Below, one piece after another: positions 24,723 through 35,651 of a stretch of DNA of 64,000 nt. Numbering within the stretch: position 1 is the first letter of the stretch; each line of letters starts with the position of its first letter. Position numbers and translations under genes: made by a program. Under the pieces are notes generated by a model that was not told the DNA's origin, searched no databases, and saw only the letters and a list, made by a program, of their open reading frames with translations. The stretch spans positions 6,608,501 through 6,672,500 of the forward strand of contig JBAIZL010000008.1 in assembly GCA_036971475.1 (NCBI GenBank), read 5' to 3'. Origin of the DNA: Prosapia bicincta. Lineage: Eukaryota > Arthropoda > Insecta > Hemiptera > Cercopidae.

Positions 24723-24996
24723 TGCAAGAACATTATTAAACATCTGTTTGTAAAGTGTTCTAAGTTCATATACTATATACTTTTATTTCACTAAACTGTA
24801 TACAGCTTAACTATTACATGTATAGTTAAAATTCCTTGTAGTTGAAAATAAAACTACATATACTAATTTTGTTCCTGAAATCAATAAATTTTAAAATAAA
24901 TTAGGGAATGAATTTGAATTAGTATGTGGTTTTAAGAGATAGACAGCCTCGACTTATGAAATAAACAAGAAATTCAAGGTCAGCCTAAATATTTAC

Positions 24997-24997
<1 letters not shown>

Positions 24998-25058
<61 letters not shown>
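24998..25058. repeat. (AT)n microsatellite
   Basis: An uninterrupted AT dinucleotide run of about 60 bp in the SCAF8-like/MANEA intergenic region. Confidence 0.97.
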
Positions 25059-25060
<2 letters not shown>

Positions 25061-25208
25061 ATACAACTAAAATTATTCAAATACAAGAGTTATTTATAAT
25101 TTTTATTTAACGCTTTTCGTTGGTAATTAGTACCAACATTAGCAGGAATGAAATAATTTAACATATATTTCATTCCCTTACTTGTTTTGATTATTATAAA
25201 GGAAAACA

Positions 25209-25210
<2 letters not shown>

Positions 25211-25247
<37 letters not shown>
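25211..25247. repeat. (AT)n microsatellite
   Basis: A second AT run in the same intergenic region, about 37 bp. Confidence 0.97.
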
Positions 25248-25249
<2 letters not shown>

Positions 25250-26280
25250 GTAGGAACACATGATATTTATAGGTAATTGAATATATATTTCTTAAATTGC
25301 AATTTAAACATCGAAAAATCTGTACTGTCAGAATTTGAAAAGTTAGATATTATGTAATTAGAAATTTGGCAAGGAATGTCTAATTTGGAATAAGAATATT
25401 TACACAAACTACTAAGTACCGACTTGGATGAGGTATCAAGTATAATACAAAGGATTAGAACAATACATGAAACTTTATCATGTAAGCAATGGAGGCGTCA
25501 ATATTTTTAAAATTGAGAAGATCCCAGATTTAGGACCAGATTTAGTTGTACGCAGGCTCAACATTGTACTTTTAAAATCGATTTAGGTATTTAATACATG
25601 ACGTTTTTACAAAGGAATTCTCAAAAATAAATAATGGAATTAAACAACTGATATTAAAACTTGCAACTAATAAACTCAATTGATATAATGGTTTTGTAGT
25701 TACCTGAATTAAACCACGGAAATAGATGAGTTCTGAATTATGTTTGATTTTACTTTTTTGTTGTGTATAGGTTATTGGGTTAGAAATTATGATGTTGATG
25801 TTATGATTTAATTTAGGCAGTAATAGGAACCTAGTGACAATGAAAAGATACAAACAGGTTAATCCTATAACTTAATTAATATTTATTTTATAATTTAGAA
25901 TTCAATAAATTTGTTGGCTCAAACTTCAGTTTCAGATCAAGTAATTGTTTTTTTTTTCAAATTATATTTTGACTCTCATATACATGTGTTTTAGTAAGTA
26001 AATATTTTGTTTCTTGAATTGTATAATTTATAAGTTATCTTAAAAAATAAAGGTACTATGATAGTTAAACTATAATATAGTTTAATAAATATTTACATTT
26101 TTGAAATTTTAGTTGTAAAAAACAATTTGCTCAATATCTGTTTAGTTAATGTTTTACTAACAAAAATTGAAAAAACAATTTTCTAAAATTTAATTTTAAT
26201 CATTAAAAAGTATTAATTTCAATAGCCATAATATTTTAACTTTAATTTTGTAAACATCCTAAATATTAAAAATTAATAAA

Positions 26281-26908
26281 ATGTCAATATTTATTAAATT
26301 GTTCAGAATGCATTTAAGAAAATATATTTTAGTAATATTTTTCAATTTATGTGTATATTACATGATAAGTATATTAACAAACTATAGTAAAATGAAGCCA
26401 ACATCTCCAACACCATTGCTTTCAAATCAAATTTTATCAATAAATCCGAACAATGTTTACAATTCATCCAAGAACACAAAATATCCAAAACATCATAATG
26501 GAAAATCAAGAGTTTTTGACACCAATTTTATAATATCAAAAATTCCAAGTGAAAGTGAACTTAGGATAAAATGGATGAGAGAAAAGGTTGAAAGACTATC
26601 CACAAATGTCAAGAGAAGTAATCATTTGAAGTTAAAAAATATAAAGCCAGCAAAAGTTCCCAGTTATAATGTGCATATATTTTACTATTCTTGGTATAAG
26701 AATTTAGAAGTTGACAAACAATGGTCACATTGGAATCATGATTATCTACCAAATTGGAAAAGAGATGATAGACAAACTTATTCAACATCAATGCATCAAC
26801 CACCAGATGATATAGGGTCAAATTTTTACCCATTACTTGAGTGTTATAGCTCCAGAAATAAAACAGTTATTGACATTCATATGAAACAAATGCGTGATAC
26901 AGGGATAG
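26281..26908 (+). CDS. MANEA: Glycoprotein endo-alpha-1,2-mannosidase (GH99), coding exon 1
   Basis: This exon encodes residues 1-209 plus one base. The N-terminus is that of a type II Golgi membrane protein: a short basic tail, a hydrophobic anchor around residues 13-33, then a polar stem. The GH99 domain begins near residue 129 with VHIFYYSWYKN. It continues through WSHWNHDYLP, PPDDIGSNFYPLLECYSSR and IDIHMKQMRDTGIG, all diagnostic of MANEA. The donor GTAAGG is at 26909. The enzyme cleaves glucosylated mannose from N-glycans in the Golgi, the endomannosidase bypass of glucosidases. The ATG at 26281 is the first in frame after A-rich sequence and puts the anchor at the expected place. No frameshift or internal stop is seen. 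Confidence 0.95.
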
Positions 26909-28975
26909 GTAAGGTCTTAAAAATATTATGATTTAAATTATAATTGTATAGCCTATTATTAAAATATATTACAAAATTAAATTACTTTTCAACATAAAGA
27001 CTAATAGTTTAAAAAGTGTTCTTTGAATTAATTTAATTCTAACTTTATATTGAGAAATTATTTATTTGTGACCTCAGTAAATGTATTTAATTTGTTGAAG
27101 AGACATTGCCAACACTTTATGTTTACCTTTTCATAATATTCTACTTAAAATATTATGCTTTTAAGACTCAGACATAGCATAAGTCGATTTTACAACTATT
27201 ATAAGCTTCTCTTGATTGGCAAAAGTGCAACCTATAAATTGTGCTATCTATATTTTATATATTGTGTTTATATGTCAATTTCGTGCTAAATTGATATCCA
27301 CACACTGTATACAGTTGAATTAAACCAAACAAATCATTTATTTTCTTTCTATGTCTCCATAACTACCTGATAAAATTCATTTATTACTTTCTCAAAAGTA
27401 AAAACATATGTGCTTTACAGCTAAAAGCTTCCATAAGGCCAGGTTCTTATTGACTGTAAATCTATTTAGTGCTTCATTGTTTTTAGTTGATTTTGGCATG
27501 TTTTTTTTTACAATTTCTAATCCTAAATTCACAAATTGTTATAGTTTTACAGGCCTACCCATGCAGGAGGGGGGGATTTATTCCTGGAATGCTCTAAGAA
27601 AATAGTCCACGGCAGACCTGTACATAGTTTTTATCAATTTTTATAATATTCTACTAATATGTGCCACATATTACTTTATTTAGTAAATTAATAAATACTA
27701 ACAATGTTTCTTGGAGAACCATCAATATTTTAAAAATGAAATCGAAAACTTAAAGATTGTTATTTATAAGTTATGTAGTTCTCTTAACTTATTTCAGGTT
27801 TGGCACAGTACTTTTTTACTGTTAACCAACTAGCGTCCATTTGTCCGTTTACTAAAATAATAATAGGAATTAAAAGGAAATTTTAAGAAAGAAAGGAATT
27901 GCCCCTTAGCAGTTAATAACACATTAAAACTTTTTAAACAAATTATAAATATAAAATGTGGAAATGACAAGAATTGATGCTTTTGTGACAGTAGTGTGGC
28001 AGTAACAGACAGAAATACTGTCTCTGGTAGAAGTGACAGTAATGAAGTATTATATCAGCTGATGCGTTTTAGCATAGGCAAAGGCTGCCATTAATCCTTA
28101 AAAATGTATTTGTCGAGCATACTAAACAAAGAGATACAGTAGAATATCTTTAATTCGTCATGTTTGAAACCGAGGGAGTGATGAATTCGAGAAAAAAACT
28201 AATTAAGGAAGTATTGAAATTAACATGTATTTGTGGGTAAACATAAAATATAAATATGTAATTAAATAATGTACTTACATTATTTATGTTTGCTGAAAAA
28301 CTCAACCACACTATAAAAACTCTAGTAGCCTGCAGAATAGTGCAATGTAGTTCATATTTACAAATACAGTATGTTACGCCATTTTCATAAAAGGGATAAA
28401 ATATATATAGTACTTTGTAAGAACAATAACACTAGCAAAAACAAATACTGTATATTAAATCTATTTACGATTTAGTTTTTAAAAAGTCTCATTTTATTTC
28501 GTACTAAAGAATATTTTTCTGATGGTGCCTACACCACATGAAAGTGTAGACGATGTTTGTTATTAGTGACGAATTACTTCGTGGTGGTGAATTAGAGAGG
28601 TTCTATTGTATGTCTCCCAATTAACACGAGCTATCCTCATTAAACATAAAAAGTAAGCGCTGCTATAGATGAGGTTTTACATATTGTTATATATGTTAGT
28701 GGGCATAAGCATTTCATTTGTTGTTAAATGAGAATGACCAATAAATACAGATATTACATTTTTCCGTTTCTGTTACTATGTATTAATTAAATTAATTATG
28801 TTTCTAACAATTTTTAGCAAACATCTACAGATATGTAACTTACTGGATCCACTAACATGTGGAGAACTCAAACCAATAAAAAATGAATGTCTTACTTTTA
28901 GCAAAAATATGTTTTTAATTATGTGCTTATTTTTATAAAAAATATGCAAAAAATAACTTGAGTATGTTCTGTTAG
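26909..28975 (+). other. MANEA intron 1
   Basis: This phase-1 intron contains a 472-bp Tigger-type MITE (28137-28608). The rest is AT-rich with nothing recognised. The open stretch at 27408-27605 has no recognisable similarity. Confidence 0.85.
28137..28608. mobile_element. Tigger-type MITE, 472 bp
   Basis: The termini are CAGTAGAATATCTTTAATTC on the left and, inverted on the right, CAATAGAACCTCTCTAATTC. TA target duplications are at 28135-28136 and 28609-28610. It is non-coding and probably mobilised by a Tigger/pogo transposase. Confidence 0.85.
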
Positions 28976-29205
28976 GTGTTATAATAGTTTCATGGACACC
29001 AGCTAGATTTAAAGATTCATCAGATGACCTGTTAATACAGTTGTTAAACTCTGCCCACACGCATCAACTTCATGTTGCACTTCATATTGAACCATATCCT
29101 GGCCGCAACCCAATAAATTTGTTAAAACATATTCGTTATATAAAAAAAAAGTATGTTTCACACCCAGCATTCCACAAGGTTCTTAAAGACGGTAAATTAT
29201 TGCCA
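28976..29205 (+). CDS. MANEA: Glycoprotein endo-alpha-1,2-mannosidase (GH99), coding exon 2
   Basis: This exon encodes residues 210-286. The acceptor (ctgttag) ends at 28975 and the donor GTAAGT starts at 29206. The split glycine codon joins exon 1 to give TGIG-VIIVSWTPARF. Next come LHVALHIEPYPGR, IRYIKKKYVSHPAFHKV and a GKLLP end. The HIEPY and HPAF stretches are conserved GH99 core strands. It enters in phase 1 and leaves in phase 0. An ATG-initiated ORF would miss the first 21 codons, so the exon start was set from the acceptor and the reading frame. Confidence 0.95.
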
Positions 29206-29559
29206 GTAAGTGATGTTAAAATATAATTTTATGTTGATTGATTTTTCTTAAAGTAATTTATTATTTAAATTGTTTCAATAATGTAAACTAGTAGGTGAAA
29301 TTAAAGATGGAGTTAAATAATATTAATTTTTAATATTGAATTTCCAACAGCTTTAACTTCCAGTAAGTCTGTCATTATATTTGACTTTATTACTTTTGTC
29401 TTTGCTCTGCATTCCAGGAATGTTTCCTTTTTATTAAATAATTACAATTAATATATTCTTGAATTTTATAGTCCATTACGTTCGGTGAATCTTATTAATC
29501 ACTTAAACAATAGTTTATGACTATCCGAACTTTGAATTTAGAAAATTTGTTAAAACTTA

Positions 29560-29612
29560 CTGAGACAGAACGTTTTCGATCGCTATGTGCTGATCTTCAT
29601 CAGTGTCTTCTG
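29560..29612 (-). ncRNA. Hammerhead-ribozyme-like motif, family D left arm
   Basis: On the minus strand it reads AGACA, CUGAUGA (29597-29603), stem II GAUC...GAUC around a roughly 10-nt loop, and GAAA (29574-29577). These are followed by the palindrome ACGU (stem III), U and C, then UGUCUC, which pairs with the AGACA before the core to form stem I. It lies inside an arm of a Penelope-like element, where hammerheads are known to occur. Confidence 0.75.
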
Positions 29613-29832
29613 CTTGGAGATGCTGGGTCAAGCGGTGACGGTTTTAAAGGTAGGTTTTCGATAGTATCAAAGAATATGTGTGATTTGTATTGTGTTTGTT
29701 CATTTAATATGTTTGTACTTTGTGTTTTTGTGTGTCAGTAAATTTCATATTGTTCTAGTGTGTTAAGATGTCCTTTTTTGTTGATGTGTAGGATTTCTAG
29801 GTTATGGTAAATGTTCAATTATGGCATAATTT

Positions 29833-30180
29833 TTGTACAAAATACAACACAACACCAACAACAAGGATAAACTACAAGCACCAGGCGTATACAAACTGAA
29901 CTGCAGCAAATGTAACAAATTCTACATTGGACAAACAGATTGCAGCTTTAAACAAAGAGTCGAAGAACACAAACAGAACACCAACTCAACATTTTACAAC
30001 CACATAAAAGATACAGGACACAAATACACAGACATTTACCATAACTTAGAAATCTTACACATCAACAAAAAAGGACCACATCTCATCACACTAGAACAAT
30101 ATGAAATTTACAGACACACAAAGGCACAAAGTACAAACATATTAAACGAACAAACACAATACAAATCACATACTCTTTGA
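29833..30180 (+). CDS. Penelope-type GIY-YIG endonuclease, 5'-truncated ORF
   Basis: This 115-residue open frame contains GVYKLNCSKCNKFYIGQTD (GIY variant GVY, then YIG). Next comes an FKQRVEEHKQ helix with the conserved Arg and the CxxC + H pattern (CSKC, H in EEHK) seen in Penelope-like endonucleases. The C-terminal half continues with TFYNHIKDTGHKY and LEILHINKKGPH. The RT domain that should precede it is missing, so the product, if made, would be an orphan nuclease domain. The ATG at 29833 probably marks only the truncation-adjacent start. The frame is intact, which suggests a recent insertion, but expression inside the MANEA intron is unproven. Confidence 0.8.
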   Translation: MYKIQHNTNNKDKLQAPGVYKLNCSKCNKFYIGQTDCSFKQRVEEHKQNTNSTFYNHIKDTGHKYTDIYHNLEILHINKKGPHLITLEQYEIYRHTKAQSTNILNEQTQYKSHTL

Positions 30181-30234
30181 TACTATCAAAAACCTACCTT
30201 TAAAACCATCACCGCTTGACCCAACATCTCCAAG

Positions 30235-30284
30235 CAGAAGACACTGATGAAGATCGGCACATCAATCGAAAACTTTCTGTCTCA
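30235..30284 (+). ncRNA. Hammerhead-ribozyme-like motif, family D right arm
   Basis: AGACA, CUGAUGA (30244-30250), stem II GAU/AUC and GAAA (30268-30271) are present, then ACUU, U, C and UGUCUC. Stem I (AGACA/UGUCU) is kept. The stem III palindrome ACGU of the left arm has become ACUU, so this copy is probably weaker. Confidence 0.65.
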
Positions 30285-30454
30285 GTAAGTTTTAACAAAC
30301 TTACAAAACTTAAAGTTCGGATAGTCATAAACTATTGTTTAAGTGATTAATTTATATATATATATATATCAGAGTCATAATATTAAGTGGCAAAATAGAA
30401 AGTGAAAATAATTAACATTTGTTGATTCCATCTTCGCGTGAGCTACTAGTAATT

Positions 30455-30728
30455 ACTTACACTTTTAAAAAAATGTTTTAACTTGCCTATAGTAGCACTT
30501 ACTTTGCTTGTTGAGGACGGCCGTTTCGGGAGATGTGTCCCTTTGTCAACTCAGACCGTAACTGATCTCAAGGTTTACTTAGGTTTACATAGGTAACCTA
30601 CGTAAACCTTGAGATCAGTTACGGTCTGAGTTGACAAAGGGACACATCTCCCGAAACGGCCTTCCTCAACAAGCAAAGTAAGTGCTACTATATGCAAGTT
30701 AAAACATTTTTTAAAAAGTGTAAGTGAA
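30455..30728. repeat. Near-perfect palindrome, ribozyme-like family B
   Basis: Arms of about 135 bp are centred near 30594. The outer ends are cttacacttttaaaaaaatg and its inverse. The inner part is aaggtttactt / acgtaaacctt. Each arm carries a degenerate hammerhead: UGAG, UUGACAA in place of CUGAUGA, GGGA...UCCC, GAAA, CGGCCG (left arm), UC and CUCA. Further copies are at 48660-48975 and 58936-59085. Confidence 0.85.
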
Positions 30729-30959
30729 AATAATTATTAAAATTAAGTAATTAAATTTAATTAATGAATTAATATTTGAAAAAACTGTATTAAATCAAGT
30801 GCCATCCCCTACAAGATTTTAAAAAAGTGTGGACTTGAGTGGATGAATAAAAAGTATTTGATTAACAATCGAAAATTTGAACAAGATATATATAATGATA
30901 GTGTGAACTAATATAGGAATCAAAAAAATGAATTATCATATATATTTATTACGTTTCAG

Positions 30960-31125
30960 ATGTACTACATTTATGATTCATATCTAACAACTGCAAGCGA
31001 GTGGAGAGAGTTACTTGGAGTTCGTGGAAATATAAGCTTGAGAGGGACATTATATGATGGAGTTTTTATTGGACTATTGGTTGAACTACGGCATCGATAT
31101 GAAATCAAGAAGTCAAATTTTGATG
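30960..31125 (+). CDS. MANEA: Glycoprotein endo-alpha-1,2-mannosidase (GH99), coding exon 3
   Basis: This exon encodes residues 287-341 plus one base. The acceptor (gtttcag) ends at 30959. The first codon ATG here is an internal methionine, not a start. The sequence reads MYYIYDSYLTTASEWRELL, followed by LRGTLYDGVFIGLLVE and KKSNFDG. The YVYDSY-type and YDGVFIGL-type blocks belong to the GH99 TIM barrel. The donor GTAAGA is at 31126. The phase-1 exit matches exon 4, 18.4 kb downstream. The frame is intact. Confidence 0.95.
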
Positions 31126-31169
31126 GTAAGAATAATGTAAAGTGGTTTCTTTTTAAAAATTAGAATTTA

Positions 31170-31930
31170 AGTTAAATTTTCAAATATGATAGGAGATTTA
31201 ATGGTGGCCTGGGCTCCTATGGTGGCCCTGTTGTGTATTTCTGTATTTTATTTTTGTGTAGGAGAATTATTTTATACACACATTGTAAAGTGTTGCCACC
31301 AAGTGTAAAAAACATGGACACAAGCAGGAAGAAGGTCAGTCAGTCATTATAGATGCTAGTAAACGGAGTGTTGTTGCACGATAAGCCATCACTATAATTT
31401 ATCAAGGTAAGCTAAAACCGTCATTTAATAGTGTTGAAGTTTATATTCTTAGTGTGATTATACAGTTTTATAAAGATTAGGTTATGTACTAAATGGTATT
31501 GCAATTAGTTTTAATAGATACTTTGGATTTATTTTATTTGTTCATAATAAGTGATGAAAAACTCATTTTTTGAAGAGGTTCCCGACGTGGCCATTATGGG
31601 CCACTTTACGAACCTATCAATTTAATATATGTTGTTTCGAATACGAACTAAACAGGCATACAAATAGGTTTGTTCGTGTAACATGATGTTATAAGTCTAT
31701 TTCTTATGGTGTTTTCCATTGTAGTAAAATACAATAATTACTTTTAAAATAATCTAAAGCTTACGGGTTTTTTTAATAAGTGGATTTTTAGTTGTAACAT
31801 AAGGAACTTTTATATTTTTGACAAATATGTATTTTGTATAACAACACCTTATGGTAATTAAATTATTAACAATAAACTCTTTTAGATTTCTCAATAGGAA
31901 AAATAAATTACTTTGACTTGTTTCTTTTAT
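31170..31930. other. Intron sequence left of the LOA-like element
   Basis: It is AT-rich. It contains repeated motifs atggtggcctgggctcctat (31200) and gtggccattatgggccactt (31591) that look like transposon ends. They may belong with the pogo relic on the other side of the insertion (36600-37020). No ORF is supported. Confidence 0.35.
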
Positions 31931-32019
31931 GTGGTGTTTTTTTTTCCTTGACTTGGGAGCGGGTTTTAAACTGCCCAAACCACTGCTACCTTAAGGTATA
32001 TTGTACTTACCTCCCTGAT

Positions 32020-35000
32020 CTAGTCAAATAGCCCCTTCCCTCTTACCAGGTTTAGGAGTTTCCTGACTAGTGTTTTACCTTCAGCATCCTCTTCCAGAGC
32101 TGTGCTATCTCCAAAGAGGTTGAAGCACCTCTCGGCAAGTGCTTCACATCTATAAATGATGTGTGTGGCGGTCTCCAGTTCTTGCCCGCATAATCTGCAC
32201 ACTGGTTCATCTTTGTAGATACCTATTTTATGCAGATGTTTCCTTAGTCCACCGTGTCCCGTGAGTAGACCTGTGGCTATCCTCAGTTCCTGCCTAGACA
32301 GATAGATGAGACTCTTCTGCAGCCCCAAGGAAGGTTTCCTAAGGGTTAGCTTACTGTGTCTCATCCCTTCAGCCCTGAACCAGTGCTCACAGTGTCTTTC
32401 AGCCATCCACCTTCGCACTCTCATCTTGACCATGGATTTGGAAATACCTACCGCAGGCTCCGCTCCAATCAGGGGAGTCGAAGACCCTTCTCTGGCCAGC
32501 GCATCTGCGGCTTCATTTCCAAGTATTCCCCTATGCCCTGGCACCCAACCTATCTTGATTTGATTGTGCCTTGCCAGGGCTTGTAGGTTATTTAGGCACT
32601 CCCTGACTATGGCCGAGGTGACCATATGTCCGTTTAGTGCCTTAATTGCTGCCTGACTGTCGGAGAAAATAGCAATCCGGGTCCCGTGTGTTCCCCTTCT
32701 CGCTATCTCTCCCAGACAGGCATTTATAGCATATATTTCGGCCTGAAAGACAGAGGTATGCCTCCCCAAGGAAAAAACTAGTTTTACCCTTGGGTTTTTA
32801 CAATACACCCCCGCTCCAGTGCCGAAGTCCATCTTGGAGCCATCTGTGTACCAGATCTGAGCTCCCGATGTTATTGTCCCTGACCATTCCATCATAGTAT
32901 AGTGAGCCTGGTCAGGTGCAAACGTTCGAGTAACGTGGTCGCTGCTCATTTCCAAGACGGGTTCTTTGACCACGCACTCGATACTCATATGTCCCGAAAC
33001 ATCTGGGAGGTTAGCCCAGTTGTTCGAGTTGCGCAATCTCCATGCCACCAGCCTCGCCTCTCCCCTAAGGACATGCTCAAGGGGGGGGGGAGGTTAAGCA
33101 TTACTTCCATTGCTGCACCAGGTGTAGTTGACATCGCTCCCAGTGTGCACAGACAAGCCAATCTCTGGATAGAGCTCAGTTGAGCTCTTGTCTGTGCCTG
33201 GTTGGCCTTTGTCCACCACACCATAGCACCATAGGTAATCATAGGTCTTATCACCCTCAGATACATCCAGTGCATCATTGATGGCTTCAGTCCCCATTTC
33301 TTACCCACCATTCTTCTCACTGTCATCAGTGCCCTTTTGGCCCTGTTAACTGTCTTCTCAAGATGTGGGTTCCAGGTGAGTTTCCTGTCCAGAGTAACTC
33401 CCAGGTACTTCACCTCCCCCACAAACTCAAGGTATTCACCAAACAAGCGAGGCATCCTGGTCGTCAGATCTTTTCGCTGTCTGGTGAAGTTAATAAGAGC
33501 AGTCTTTTTCGGATTTACCCTAAGGTTCTCCTTATTACACCACTCTACAATCAGTCGTAGAGGATTTCTGATTACCTCAAGGACTGTATCAGGGAATCTG
33601 CCCAGGATCAGAACAACTATGTTGTCTGCATATCCCAGGCAGAAGTACCCCTGTTCATTCAGGAGTTCAATAAGGTTGTCAACCACTAGGCACCACAACA
33701 GAGGAGAGAGAACCCCCCCCCCCTGTGCACAGCCCAGACTTGTCTTCGCCCTTCTGACCTCCCCTGCCACCTCTACGGAAATGCTTCTATTTGTTAACAT
33801 GGAACTTATCCAACCACAAGTGGTCACATCCACTCCATGACGTCTTGCACCACTTACCATCGTCTCCACTGAGGGGTTATTGAAAGCCCCTTCAATGTCG
33901 AGGAAGGCACCTATGGCACACCCTTTCTCAGCGATCATATGCTCAATCCTACCAACCACTTGATGGAGAGCTCCCTCGCAGGATTTCCCCGGTTGATAAG
34001 CATACTGGTTCCAATGCAGTGGTTTTATGGCCAAAGCACTCCCCCTAATATGCCTATCAACCAATTTTTCAAGTCCCTTAAGAACAAAGGACATGAGTGT
34101 AATAGGTCTGTATCCTTTCCCTTCCGATTGGTTACCGGTGGGCTTAGGTATAAAGACCACCTTACTAGATTTCCAGGCTGCCGGCACATGCCCTAGAGCA
34201 ATGCTTAGCCTGTATAATTTAGTAAGTACCAGCACCAGCATATCCATTCCCTGCTGCAGCAGCACAGGATAGATCCCATCTGGACCTGGAGATTTGTAGG
34301 GTTTAAATGTGCCAATAGCCCATCTTACCCTTTGTGGAGTTACTATCCTCCTTGCCACTTCCCAGTCCTCCCTCTTACCACGTCTTGTGGAGAGTTTGGC
34401 AACTGGTTCAGTGTCTGCTCCTCCAAGTTTCCTCAGAGTACTGGAAGGGAAATGTGTTCTGATTAATTCTTCCACAGTTTCCCCTGCAGTTTTTGTTATA
34501 TTTCCCAGTGGGGTTCTTAGCATCCCCACCAGGTTAACTGGGTCCTTAGAGAGCACTTTATGCAGTCATGCCCCTTCCCGAGTTTTGTCAATCTCTTGAC
34601 AAAACTCCTTCCAGGACTTCCTGCGTGCTTCTCTAATTGCCCTGTTGTATTCGGTTAGTGTTTTCCTATACTGGTCCCACTCCCCGTTCTTTTTTGCTCT
34701 ATTAAAGAGTCTCCTGGTGGTCTTCCGAAGTTTGGCTAGCTTCTTGTTCCACCATGACGGATCCCCTACTTTTCTCCCCTCACTGAGAGGGCAGTTATCA
34801 GTAAAGGATTCTACTATAGCCTCGCCAACCAATGTGGCAGAGTCTTCTAGCTCTCTCCTCCCACCATACTCCAATCCAGCCTTCTCAATCCGAACACCCA
34901 GGTCCCTCCTGTAGGAGTCCCAGTCTGTTCTTCTTGGATCCCTGGTTGGCCGAAGCATGGCTGGATTTAGGGAGATATCATACCTAATATGTCTGTGGTC

Positions 35001-35643
35001 AGAAGAAGATGGTTCATCCGACACATGCCAGTTTAGTACATACCTAGCCATCTGGTTCGATGCCACCGTAATGTCCAGGACCTCCTGTCTGGCCCTAGTG
35101 ACAAACGTCGACTCTTCCCCCTGATTTAAGACTAGTAAATTCTTAGAGCTAAGATAAGCTCAAAGTTCCTCACCTCTAGTACTGGTACCTGTACTTCCCC
35201 ACGAAGTGTGATGGGAGTTAGCATCCATCCCCACCAGCAGCTCCTCATCCACTGCCCCGCAGTGCTTGACCAACCTCCTCAGCTCGTGTGTTGGTAGAGC
35301 CCCCGCGTAGTCAAAGGAGAGATATGCCAGTGGCCAGGTTCAGCCTCTTCATCCCCCCCTCCGCCCGCAGCTCCACCTTCACTGCTATCAAGTCCCTGCA
35401 GCAGAGGTCCGTTAGTACAAAAGCACTCAACCCCCTCATAACCAGGATACACGTCCTGGGAACACCGGAGTCCTTATCATACAACAACTTACCTTCAGAT
35501 GTCGCCAGCCCGCATATTCGTCCTCCAGAAATCCATGGCTCCTGGATGAGAACCAAGTCCACCTCTCCCCTGTCCAGCAACCTACACACGACAGCACTAG
35601 CCGCCCTGCTATGCTGTAGGTTCACTTGGAGGATCTTGATCAT
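32020..35643 (-). pseudogene. LOA-like ORF2 (endonuclease-RT-RNase H), several lesions
   Basis: The domains in order start with the APE endonuclease: MIKILQVNLQHSRAA, LVLIQEPW, GMDANSHHTSWG and SSDHRHI. Next is the RT: SPGPDGIYP, RPITLMSF, LDIEGAFNN and GYADNIVVL. RNase H carries all four acidic residues (YTDGSK, FQAEIYA, FSDSQAA, GNEAADALA). A terminal CRLCG...H...C motif follows. Lesions are a frameshift near 35315-35330, TGA in EEL*AYL near 35160, TGA in EGA*LHK near 34566 (probably CGA to TGA) and a frameshift at the 10-G run 33081-33090. The RT active site reads YADN rather than YADD, a change expected to abolish catalysis. Confidence 0.88.
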
Positions 35644-35651
35644 TGTTCTGC

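Larger units (their letters stand above)
24541..26280. other. Head-to-head intergenic region between SCAF8-like and MANEA
   Basis: About 1.74 kb separates the two divergent start codons. It contains the CpG-rich block near the SCAF8-like gene and two long (AT)n runs (24998-25058 and 25211-25247). The rest is AT-rich sequence in which I see no coding signal. A MANEA 5' UTR exon may lie here, and a pyrimidine-rich AG near 26112 is a possible acceptor. Confidence 0.6.
29494..30351 (+). mobile_element. Penelope-like element fragment with inverted arms (family D)
   Basis: A GIY-YIG endonuclease ORF on the plus strand is followed by its 3' flank. About 320 bp of that 3' end (30033-30351) recurs inverted upstream (29494-29814). 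The inverted arm therefore includes the reverse complement of the endonuclease C-terminus. Inverted long terminal copies around 5'-truncated elements are known for Penelope-like elements. Each arm carries a hammerhead-like core. The reverse transcriptase part is absent. Confidence 0.85.
29206..30959 (+). other. MANEA intron 2
   Basis: This phase-0 intron is largely occupied by a Penelope-like fragment (29494-30351) and a near-perfect palindrome (30455-30728). The remainder is AT-rich. Confidence 0.85.

Noticed and set aside
33337..33840. 167-codon plus-strand frame
   Set aside because: It is antisense to the LOA-like reverse transcriptase, a shadow of a GC-rich coding region.
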